A DNA stretch of 64,000 nucleotides from Sphingopyxis sp. OAS728 (lineage in GTDB: Bacteria; Pseudomonadota; Alphaproteobacteria; Sphingomonadales; Sphingomonadaceae): positions 1,922,001 to 1,986,000 of the forward strand of contig NZ_JADBDT010000001.1 in assembly GCF_014873485.1 (NCBI RefSeq), read 5' to 3'. Both the position numbers and the translations under genes were made by a program. The notes under the pieces are model-generated. The model saw only the letters and a list, made by a program, of their open reading frames with translations. It was not told the DNA's origin and did no database searches. Shown piece by piece: positions 8,992 through 16,446 of this stretch (position 1 is its first letter; the number at the start of each line of letters is the position of its first letter).

Positions 8992-10899
8992 CTAGTCGCG
9001 CGCGGCGTCGATCCGCGGGAGGCCGATCGATTCGGCGTCGCCGATATCGATCGGCACCAGCCCGAATTGCATGCGCCAGGGCGCGGTCGGATCGTTACCG
9101 AACATCGTGTACCAGTAACGGCCCTCCTTATCGCGGAACGCAGTGCCGTGCCCGCCGTGCGGCGCGCCCATGCGGCGCTGCGTATAGGGACCGAACAGGC
9201 TCTTCGACGTGCCGTACATCATGTCATAGGTGCCGTGCGTGCGCAGCGGGCCGTGCCATTCGGCACCGGTCAGGAAATAGACGCCGTTCGTCTTGATCAG
9301 GCCGTTGCCTTCATAGCCGACATGATCGCCGTCGACGTCGACCAGCTGGCGTACCGGCCCCTCGAAACCGCTACGCGCGGCGTTGAGCTTGGCGATGCTA
9401 CCGCCGCCCCACAGGAAATAGAGCCCGTCGTCATCCTCGAACGGAAAACCGTCGATGCCTTTGACGAAGAAGCTCTTGGTCACATTCTCATAAGGGCCCT
9501 CGGCCTTGCCCGTCTTGGAGCGATAGAGCCACGTCTTGCCCCCGACGCCTTTCTCCATCACCGAGAAAGCGAGATAATAGGTCTTGTCACGCGCCGACCA
9601 CATGATTTCGGGCGCCCAGAGTTCGGCGATATTCTTGCCGAAATCATAGCCCATCCCTTCCCATTTCCAGATGAAGCCGACCTCGTCCCACTGCTTGAGG
9701 TCCGACGAGCGCCACAATTTCACCCCGCCGTCGGGCTTGTGATAGCCATAGCCGTCGAGCGTGCCGACGAGATAATAATGGCCGTCGCCGCCGAGCGCGA
9801 CCGACGGGTCGCGCATCGTCTCGCTCGTCACCAGCGCCTTGCGCGCTGCGACCGCGCTGTCCTCGGTGATCACCGACGCCGCCTGCCGCAACCGTCCGTC
9901 CGGTGCGCGTTCGAGCGGCACGAGTCCGACCTGCTCGCAGAACATCGCGAAGCCGTCGTCGCATTTCGGATTATAGGCGGCCGCGAGCTTGCCGTCGTCG
10001 GTGCGGACGAGCGAGCCGCGACCCGCGTGCGGCACCGCGAGCGCGCGCATCGTGAACGGGCCATAGGGCGTCGGGCCTTCCGCCACGAATAGGTCCTCGG
10101 TCGCGGTCCGCATCCGTCCGGTAACCTCGCTCGCGGCGAGAATATAGCGGTCGCCGTCGCGGACCATCGTCGCGCCGCGTGTGCCGACGCGGGTGCGCAC
10201 GGGCCAGTCCTTGCCGACCGGCGGGTGCTTGGCGAACAGCGCCTGATCGGGCTTCAGAAGGCGCGGCGCTTCGGCAAGCTTCGAAAAGCCCGGTGCCAGC
10301 TTCGCGATCATGCCGCCGCCCCAGATCAGATAGCCGGTGCTATCCTCGTCTACGAACAGGGTGACGTCTGACGCATCCTCGACAAGGCAGGGCGAAGCCT
10401 TGAACGCGCCGCCCGGCTGCGCCGCCAACCCTGTCGCGATGCGCGCGCATCCCATCTTGTCGGAGAATGCGAGATAAAGCTTGTCGCCCGCGACCGTGAC
10501 CGACGGCGCCAGATAGCGTTCGGACATGTCTCCGGAAGCGATGCCCTCTCCCGAAATCTTCGCCGGCCCGACACGCGTCCATTTCTTCGCGTCGGGCGAG
10601 GTCCAGAGTTCGACTCCGTGCCGCGCGCCGCTGCGCAGCGAGGTGCCGGTCAATATCCAGCCGCCGTTCGTCAGCCGCGCGACCGAAGCGTCGCCGATCG
10701 GCCGCTCGGAAAAGATCGGCGCCACAGGCTTCGCATCGGCCGCAGGCATCACTGTCGCATTCTTGTCCATCGACGGATGATCGGCGAAGATATCGTCGGC
10801 GACGGCCGCCTTCAGCTTCTGCTGCGCGTCGGCTGCCGGCGCCAGCGACAGCACCGCCAACGTCAGGCCGGTAATCCAGGTCTTCGTCTGCACGGTCAT
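8992..10899 (-). CDS. Secreted tandem-propeller GH43-like glycoside hydrolase
   Basis: 635 aa with a signal peptide (first 25 residues, cleaved after ADA). Two five-bladed-propeller halves are visible: about 60-340 and 355-630. Both contain a matching stretch, [13 protein letters not shown] at 189-201 and [14 protein letters not shown] in the second half, so the halves are duplicates. The second half has a GH43-like set: MRDPSVALG with Asp364 as candidate base, ELWAPEI at 427-432, FPFEDDDG, and GYEGNGLIK as candidate acid. The first half lacks the Glu-Gly element (it reads TRGATMV), so it may be a binding domain. Exo-galactosidase or arabinofuranosidase activity would suit the locus, but the subfamily is not assigned. 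It is the last gene of the sulfatase-hydrolase-GH43 unit, overlapping its neighbour by ATGA. Confidence 0.75.
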   Translation of the reverse strand: MTVQTKTWITGLTLAVLSLAPAADAQQKLKAAVADDIFADHPSMDKNATVMPAADAKPVAPIFSERPIGDASVARLTNGGWILTGTSLRSGARHGVELWTSPDAKKWTRVGPAKISGEGIASGDMSERYLAPSVTVAGDKLYLAFSDKMGCARIATGLAAQPGGAFKASPCLVEDASDVTLFVDEDSTGYLIWGGGMIAKLAPGFSKLAEAPRLLKPDQALFAKHPPVGKDWPVRTRVGTRGATMVRDGDRYILAASEVTGRMRTATEDLFVAEGPTPYGPFTMRALAVPHAGRGSLVRTDDGKLAAAYNPKCDDGFAMFCEQVGLVPLERAPDGRLRQAASVITEDSAVAARKALVTSETMRDPSVALGGDGHYYLVGTLDGYGYHKPDGGVKLWRSSDLKQWDEVGFIWKWEGMGYDFGKNIAELWAPEIMWSARDKTYYLAFSVMEKGVGGKTWLYRSKTGKAEGPYENVTKSFFVKGIDGFPFEDDDGLYFLWGGGSIAKLNAARSGFEGPVRQLVDVDGDHVGYEGNGLIKTNGVYFLTGAEWHGPLRTHGTYDMMYGTSKSLFGPYTQRRMGAPHGGHGTAFRDKEGRYWYTMFGNDPTAPWRMQFGLVPIDIGDAESIGLPRIDAARD

Positions 10900-12023
10900 T
10901 TACCCTTCTGGAGCGCCTTGAAGTCGTCGAAAATCGTGTAGTTGGGAGCGGCGCTGCCGTCCGCATTCTTGCGGACCGTCGCCGGCACAAACACACTGTT
11001 GATCAGCCACGGCGTCTTGTCGGGACCGAAATTGTTCGACATCGATCGTCCCTGCTTAAAACCATAAGTGGCTACCGCCAGCCGGCCCGTATCGCGAAAC
11101 ATCTTCATCTGGTTCGCGACATAATGTTTGCGGTTTTCGAACCACGGACTCATCCGCAGGAAATCGTCCCATTGCTCCTTGGGGAAAGGCGTCTCAAGCG
11201 CCGCCTTGATGATCTGCCAGTTCTGTGCGGTGCGCGGTGCCTGATATTTCTCAGCGAAGGTGGGGTTCACGACGCCCTTCATATTCTGCTGCCACCACCA
11301 GACGAGCGAGAATTCGGTGACGATGAATTTCTGTTCGGGCCGCATCCGCGGCAGGATATAGTCGAGGAAGGGCTTCGACGCCTGGATCGCCGGGATATGC
11401 GGGTGGATGTTGACCCCGTCGAGTTCGGGCGTCGCCTTGACAAAGGCCATCCATCGCTCGGTCGATGCCGTCTGGTTCTTCTTGAGGTCCATGCGGTTGA
11501 GCGCGCCCATATAGAGGCGCGTCTTGCAGTTGCCGGGACACGCCGTGGCGCGGTAGTCGATCACGCGCTTCGCCATCGCCTCGTAAAAGGCGTTTAGGTC
11601 GAGATCGCGATCCTTCTCGCGGCTTTCGATATAGGGTTCGTTGCCGACGACGAGGATGTCGACCTTGCCGACCACAAGCGGCAGCAGCGCATCGACACGC
11701 GCAAGTTCGCGCTCGAAAGCGGGCGTACCTGTTTTGGGGAAGTCGCCGCGGTTATAGGGGAATTTCAGCGTCAGAATCGTCTTGTAGCCGCGGCCATGCG
11801 CATCGAGGATCGCCCGAACCGCACCATGCTCGCCGGCCCCGCGGTCGAGCTGCGGCATCGGCACGAACAGGCGGACCCAGCGTGCATCGGCCTTTTCGAG
11901 GTCGCGATAATCGACGTCCTCATAATGCTCGTTAAAATTCGCCCCAAGCGCCCCTTGCGCCTGCGCTACGCCCGGCAGGCAGCCGATCGCTGCAACGGCG
12001 GCCAATAATCCCCGCATCCTCAT
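10896..12023 (-). CDS. Secreted TIM-barrel glycoside hydrolase of unrecognised family, paralogue 1
   Basis: 375 aa with signal peptide MRMRGLLAAVAAIGCLPGVAQA. I do not recognise the CAZy family. Strand-like segments in order suggest a (beta/alpha)8 barrel: GANF, WVRLFVPMP, KTILTLKF, KVDILVVGNEP, KTRLYMGA, DGVNIHPH, KFIVTEFS and RLAVATYGF. A Glu in NEP (129) ends the fourth strand and a Glu in VTEFS (237) ends the seventh, exactly the acid/base and nucleophile positions of clan GH-A, so a retaining endo- or exo-glycosidase is expected. It sits 16 bases after a sulfatase and overlaps the GH43-like gene, so all three are probably co-expressed against one substrate. Two paralogues occur at 13682 and 40814. 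Confidence 0.7.
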   Translation of the reverse strand: MRMRGLLAAVAAIGCLPGVAQAQGALGANFNEHYEDVDYRDLEKADARWVRLFVPMPQLDRGAGEHGAVRAILDAHGRGYKTILTLKFPYNRGDFPKTGTPAFERELARVDALLPLVVGKVDILVVGNEPYIESREKDRDLDLNAFYEAMAKRVIDYRATACPGNCKTRLYMGALNRMDLKKNQTASTERWMAFVKATPELDGVNIHPHIPAIQASKPFLDYILPRMRPEQKFIVTEFSLVWWWQQNMKGVVNPTFAEKYQAPRTAQNWQIIKAALETPFPKEQWDDFLRMSPWFENRKHYVANQMKMFRDTGRLAVATYGFKQGRSMSNNFGPDKTPWLINSVFVPATVRKNADGSAAPNYTIFDDFKALQKGK

Positions 12024-12039
12024 CTCCTCTTGATCCTGA

Positions 12040-13617
12040 TCATGGCCGGCTGCGACCGTCCTTTTCGATTTTGTCGAGCCGCGCTGCGAGCTTCGCAGTA
12101 AGATCGGGCCTCTTCGCGGCCAAATCTTCTAGCTCGCCCGGGTCATTCGCCAGATTGTAGAGCTGGTGCCGCGGCAGCGTGCCGATCGCATTGCCGTGGA
12201 ACTCGTGTGGCTCCGTGCTGCCGCGAATGAACTTCCAGTCGCCGGTTCGCAGCGCAAGGATGCGCGCGCCGCTGCTCGCAACGGTCGCGCCCGTCGTTAC
12301 CATCAGCTTGGTATCCTCGACCACATGCTCTCGCCCACGCTCGCTCCGCCCCATCAGCGGCATCAGCATATCGAAGCTGTCGACCGCGGCGTCACGCGGC
12401 AGCGCCTGCCCCACCAGCGCGGAGAGTGAGGCGAGCATGTCGACATGGTCGACCAGCGCCGCCGACACATGGCCTTCGCGAACATGTCCCGGCCAGCTCA
12501 CGATCATCGGAACGCGCGTGCCGCCTTCGTAGATACTGTATTTGCCGCTGCGATACGGCCCAGCCGGCTTGTGGTTACCCGAGAGTTCCACCGCCCGATC
12601 CTCATAACCGTCAAACAGGATCGGGCCGTTGTCGCTGCTGAGGATGACGAGCGTGTCGTCCGCGATGCCAAGTTCGGCGAGCTTGTCCATCAGTGCACCA
12701 ACCGTCCAGTCGAACTGGACGATCGTGTCGCCGCGTGGCCCCATGCCCGATGCCCCGACGAAACGCGGATGCGGCGCGCGCGGAACGTGCGGCTCGTTCA
12801 TCGCGAAATAGAGGAAGAAGGGCGCGTCCCTGCGCGCGCTCACGAAATCGACCGCCTTGCCCAGCAGCTGGTCGGTCAGTTCCTCGTCCTTCCAACGCGC
12901 CGCCCTGCCCCCGGCCATATAGCCGATCCGGCTGATCCCGTTGACGATCGTGTTCGAATGTTCGGGATCGCCCTTGAACTTCAGCTGTTCGGGATGCTCG
13001 GTACCGGTCGGTTCGTCACCGACCTTGGCCTTGTAGTCGACGCGGATCGGATCCGCTGGATCGAGGTTCACGACGCGCCGGTTCTCGATCAGCACCGTCG
13101 GCACCCGATCGAGCGTCGCCGGCATGAAATACCCGTAGTCGAAACCGACATCGAGCGGTCCCGGCGCAATCTCGCCATTCCAGTCGACCTTGCCGTCGCC
13201 GAGGCCGAGGTGCCATTTGCCGACGACGCCGGTGGCATAGCCCGCCTGCTTCAGCATATGCGGCAAAGTGAATTGACCGGGGCGGATCAGTGCGGGGGCG
13301 TCACCGGGCAGGATCTGCGTTCCCGAAGCGCGCCAGGCATAGTCGCCGGTCAGCAAGGCATAGCGCGAGGGTGTACAGGTCGCCGAAGGTGAATGCGCAT
13401 TGACGAAACGCGTGCCACGCGCCGCAAGACGGTCGACGTTGGGGGTCTTGAGCGCCTTCGCGCCATAACAGCCAAGGTCGCCATAACCGAGATCGTCGGC
13501 GTAGATGACGATGATATTGGGCATCGAGCGCGACGGCGCCGCCAACGCGACCCGCGGCAGCGCAGCCAGCCCCGCGCCCGCCAGCAGCAGCGCCCGACGC
13601 GACAATATCGACTTCAA
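12040..13617 (-). CDS. Secreted formylglycine-dependent sulfatase (family S1)
   Basis: 525 aa. The N-terminus MKSILSRRALLLAGAGLAAL carries a twin-arginine motif and hydrophobic core, so Tat export to the periplasm is likely. The sulfatase signature CTPSR has Cys81, which must be oxidised to formylglycine, and Arg85; the metal ligands Asp41-Asp42 are in YADDLGYGD, and GKWHLGLGDG follows. SSDNGP is also conserved. It removes sulfate esters from a polysaccharide or oligosaccharide. The start is a TTG at 13617 preceded by GGAGAGGG. It heads a unit with a TIM-barrel hydrolase and the GH43-like enzyme. The sulfatase subfamily and the position of the sulfate removed cannot be told from the sequence alone. 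Confidence 0.9.
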   Translation of the reverse strand: MKSILSRRALLLAGAGLAALPRVALAAPSRSMPNIIVIYADDLGYGDLGCYGAKALKTPNVDRLAARGTRFVNAHSPSATCTPSRYALLTGDYAWRASGTQILPGDAPALIRPGQFTLPHMLKQAGYATGVVGKWHLGLGDGKVDWNGEIAPGPLDVGFDYGYFMPATLDRVPTVLIENRRVVNLDPADPIRVDYKAKVGDEPTGTEHPEQLKFKGDPEHSNTIVNGISRIGYMAGGRAARWKDEELTDQLLGKAVDFVSARRDAPFFLYFAMNEPHVPRAPHPRFVGASGMGPRGDTIVQFDWTVGALMDKLAELGIADDTLVILSSDNGPILFDGYEDRAVELSGNHKPAGPYRSGKYSIYEGGTRVPMIVSWPGHVREGHVSAALVDHVDMLASLSALVGQALPRDAAVDSFDMLMPLMGRSERGREHVVEDTKLMVTTGATVASSGARILALRTGDWKFIRGSTEPHEFHGNAIGTLPRHQLYNLANDPGELEDLAAKRPDLTAKLAARLDKIEKDGRSRP

Positions 13618-13644
13618 AGCCCTCTCCTATCCACTTGAGTAGGA

Positions 13645-13657
13645 TATATCTGATTTA
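13645..13657. promoter_or_regulatory. Candidate operator (TTTATC-type) before sulfatase 1
   Basis: TATATCTGATTTA matches 10 of 13 positions of TTTATCTGATAAA and keeps the central ATCTGAT. It lies 27 bases before the TTG start of the sulfatase unit, in the short gap to the next minus-strand gene. Evidence is recurrence and position. Confidence 0.42.
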
Positions 13658-13681
13658 TTCGAAACACGCAACGCGACCGCG

Positions 13682-14806
13682 CTATTTTGCCTGCATGCGC
13701 CGGAAATCGTCGATCCAGGCATAGTTGAATGCCGTCGTGCCGTCGGGATTGGGCCGGATCGTGCGCCCGGCATAGACACTGTTGAGCAGCCAAGGCGTCT
13801 TCTTCGGGCCGAAATTGGTCGACATCGAACTGCCCTGCTTGAAGCCATAGGTCGCCACCGCCAGCCGGCCGCTATCGCGGAATATCTTCATCTGGTTGGC
13901 GAGATAATGTTTCCGCCCCTCGAACCACGGGCTCATCCGCAGGAAGTCATCCCACTGTTCCTTGGGAAATGGCGTTTCGAGCGCGGCCTGGATGATCTGC
14001 CAGTTCTGCGCGGTACGCGGCGCCCGATATTTGTCGGCAAAGGCGGGCGCGACGGGCTTCTCCAGATTCTGCTGCCACCAGCCGACAAGCGAGAATTCGG
14101 TGACGATGAATTTCTGCTCGGGCCGCATCCGCGGCAGGATATAGTCGAGGAAAGGCTTCGACAGTTCGATCCGGGGGACATGTGGGTGGATGTTGACGCC
14201 GTCGATCTCGGGCGTTGCCTTGACATAGGCCAACCAGCGCTCGGTGGAGGGCGTGATATTCTTCTTGAGGTCGAGCCGGTTGAGCGCGCCCATATAGAGC
14301 TTCGTCTTGCAGTCGCTGCCGCAGTTGGCCTTGCGATAGGCGATGATCCGACCCGCCATCGCCTCGTAAAAGGCGTTGAGGTCGAGATCGCGATCCTGCT
14401 CGCGCGTTTCGAAATAGGGCTCGTTGCCGATCACCAATATGTCGACCTTGCCCATCACCAGCGGCAGCATGGCGTCGAGCCGCGCGAGTTCGCGGACAAA
14501 CGCGGCGCTTCCCGCTTTGGGAAAGTCGCGGTCGCTTTGCGGCCATTTGAGCGTGAAGATCGTCTTATACCCGCGCGCGCTGGCCTCCAGCGTCGTGCGG
14601 ATGGCGCCATGCCGCGCCGCGCCGCGGTCGACTTGCGGCATCGGCAAGAACAGGCGGATCCATTTCGCCCCCGCGCGGTCGAGCTCGCCATAGTCGACAT
14701 CCTCGAAATGCTCGTTGAAGTTCGCACCCAGCGCGCCCTGCGCCGAAACGGTGCCCGGCTGAAGCGCGACAGCGGTCCCCACCACAAAAATCCAGCTCTT
14801 CCGCAT
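13682..14806 (-). CDS. Secreted TIM-barrel glycoside hydrolase of unrecognised family, paralogue 2
   Basis: 374 aa, signal peptide ending VSA, then GALGANFNEHFEDVDY as in paralogue 1. By eye it is close to paralogue 1 along the whole length (identical LNAFYEAMA, LDYILPRMRPEQ and KEQWDDFLRMSPWFE blocks), with no insertions, and keeps the candidate acid/base Glu129 (GNEPYFE) and nucleophile Glu237 (VTEFSL). Differences cluster in the loops, for example GWWQQN for WWWQQN next to the nucleophile, hinting at altered subsites. The ATG at 14806 is preceded by GGGGGA; a longer in-frame reading exists but would remove the signal peptide from the N-terminus. It is divergent from the second sulfatase, and stands downstream of nothing, so it is probably monocistronic. 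Confidence 0.7.
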   Translation of the reverse strand: MRKSWIFVVGTAVALQPGTVSAQGALGANFNEHFEDVDYGELDRAGAKWIRLFLPMPQVDRGAARHGAIRTTLEASARGYKTIFTLKWPQSDRDFPKAGSAAFVRELARLDAMLPLVMGKVDILVIGNEPYFETREQDRDLDLNAFYEAMAGRIIAYRKANCGSDCKTKLYMGALNRLDLKKNITPSTERWLAYVKATPEIDGVNIHPHVPRIELSKPFLDYILPRMRPEQKFIVTEFSLVGWWQQNLEKPVAPAFADKYRAPRTAQNWQIIQAALETPFPKEQWDDFLRMSPWFEGRKHYLANQMKIFRDSGRLAVATYGFKQGSSMSTNFGPKKTPWLLNSVYAGRTIRPNPDGTTAFNYAWIDDFRRMQAK

Positions 14807-14855
14807 CTGTGATCCCCCGTTCAGGCTGCAACCTTGACTCATCTTAATTATACGA

Positions 14856-14868
14856 TAATACAGATATA
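14856..14868. promoter_or_regulatory. Weak candidate operator between paralogue 2 and sulfatase 2
   Basis: TAATACAGATATA keeps only 8 of 13 positions of TTTATCAGATAAA, mainly the CAGATA half. It is 33 bases before the sulfatase TTG start and 49 from the divergent hydrolase ATG. Listed because its position matches the stronger sites; it may be chance. Confidence 0.22.
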
Positions 14869-14901
14869 ACGAAGGTGCAGAGCCGGGCAAGGGAGAATGC
14901 T

Positions 14902-16359
14902 TTGAAATCGGCGCGTCATACACGGCGGTGGGCAATCGGGGCGGCAGGAGCCGCCCTTTTCGCATTGCTCGGCGCGGGAATTGCTCCCGCCCATGGCTTC
15001 GCCCAGCCCCCGGCGTCCGCAAAGTCGGACCGGCAAGCTCCAGCCACGAAACCGAACATCCTGTTCATCCTGATCGACGACATGGGCTACGCCGACCTGT
15101 CGCTGACCGGCAACAAGCTCGTTGCGACCCCGAATATCGACGCACTCGCCCGCGACGGCATGGTGATGACGCAATTCTACGACGCGGCGCCGATCTGCTC
15201 GCCGTCGCGCGCCGGCTTCATGACCGGCCGCTTCCCCGCGCGCGACCGCTTCGTCACCTATATCCACGATCGCAAGCGCAACCGCGAGTTCGGCCAGGCC
15301 GATTGGCTCGATCCGGAGATCCCCGTCCTGCCGCGCCTGATGCGGAAGGCGGGCTATGCCACCGGGCATTTTGGCAAATGGCACCTCGGCGGCGGACGCG
15401 ACATCGGCGATGCGCCGCTGCCGTCGGCCTATGGTTTCGACGAAAGCTATACACAGTGGGAAGGCCTCGGGCCGCGCGTCCTGCCGACCGACCTGACCAA
15501 CCGGCTCGGACAGCAGAGCGCCGAGCTCGGTCAAGGACCGGTCGAATGGCTTCCGCGCGCCGAGATTACGGGCCGCTTCGTCGACAAGACGCTCGATTTC
15601 GTCGAGCGCAGTAAGGATCGCCCATGGTTCGCACAGCTCTGGCTGACCGACATGCACACGCCGTGGGTTCCCAGCGCCGAACAGCTGGCGGCGGTCAAAG
15701 GCAAAGGCGCAACGCCGCGCGAGGAGCAGTTCCTCGCGGTGCTCGTCGCGATGGACGCCGAGATCGGCCGGCTCGTCGATGGTTTGCGGCAGGCGGGCGA
15801 ACTCGACGACACGCTGATCGTCTTCACCTCCGACAACGGCCCGACCATCGGCGCCAACACACCGGGGTCGGCGGCACCTTATCGCGGCCGGAAAGCGAGC
15901 CTCTACGAGGGCGGTGTGCGGCAGCCGCTGATCGTCCGCTGGCCCGGCCATATCGCGGGCGGCGGACGCGATGCCAAGAGCGTCACGCAGGCGGTCGACC
16001 TGCTGCCGACGCTCGCCGCCATTACCGGTGCAGCCAAGCCTGCCGGAATCGACGGCATCGACATTTCCTCTGCCTGGCGCGGCCGGCCGATCGCCTCGCG
16101 CCCCGACATCTACAGCCATATCGCCCGCCCCGGCGGCGAGGCCTTCGGTCCGCTCTATTCGGTGCGCTCGGGCCCGTGGAAATTGCTGATGAACGCCGAC
16201 GGAAGCGGTGCCGAACTCTATAATATCGAAGAGGATCCGCAGGAGCAGCGCGATCGCAAGGCCGATGCGCCCGCGATCACCACCAAGCTTTCGGCGAAGC
16301 TTTCGAAATGGATTGCCGACTTGCCGCCCCCGGCGCTTCCGCGCCGCCGCGCAATGTAG
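14902..16359 (+). CDS. Secreted formylglycine-dependent sulfatase (family S1), second
   Basis: 485 aa. I chose the TTG at 14902, because AGGGAGA lies five bases before it; a GTG at 14875 would add nine residues without a ribosome binding site. The N-terminus has a positive region and a hydrophobic core (AIGAAGAALFALLGAGIAPA) typical of export. Asp59-Asp60 in LIDDMGYAD are metal ligands; CSPSR carries Cys99, the formylglycine precursor, and Arg103. GHFGKWHLGGGRD and TSDNGP complete the active site. Seventy to ninety bases downstream comes a TonB-dependent receptor in the same direction, so desulfation and uptake are probably co-regulated. Sequence outside the motifs differs clearly from the other two sulfatases, suggesting a different sulfate position. 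Confidence 0.9.
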   Translation: MKSARHTRRWAIGAAGAALFALLGAGIAPAHGFAQPPASAKSDRQAPATKPNILFILIDDMGYADLSLTGNKLVATPNIDALARDGMVMTQFYDAAPICSPSRAGFMTGRFPARDRFVTYIHDRKRNREFGQADWLDPEIPVLPRLMRKAGYATGHFGKWHLGGGRDIGDAPLPSAYGFDESYTQWEGLGPRVLPTDLTNRLGQQSAELGQGPVEWLPRAEITGRFVDKTLDFVERSKDRPWFAQLWLTDMHTPWVPSAEQLAAVKGKGATPREEQFLAVLVAMDAEIGRLVDGLRQAGELDDTLIVFTSDNGPTIGANTPGSAAPYRGRKASLYEGGVRQPLIVRWPGHIAGGGRDAKSVTQAVDLLPTLAAITGAAKPAGIDGIDISSAWRGRPIASRPDIYSHIARPGGEAFGPLYSVRSGPWKLLMNADGSGAELYNIEEDPQEQRDRKADAPAITTKLSAKLSKWIADLPPPALPRRRAM

Positions 16360-16397
16360 CGGGCGAACAAGGATTTAGCGGCATTCTCGCGCTTTCT

Positions 16398-16410
16398 TTT
16401 ATCATATTAA
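16398..16410. promoter_or_regulatory. Candidate operator (TTTATC-type) before TonB receptor 1
   Basis: TTTATCATATTAA matches 11 of 13 positions of TTTATCAGATAAA and lies 36 bases before the receptor ATG, between the sulfatase stop and the receptor. If real, the receptor has its own regulated promoter in addition to any readthrough from the sulfatase. Confidence 0.42.
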
Positions 16411-16446
16411 TTCTATACGTGACCGACAACCAAGGGGGAGAGTTTA

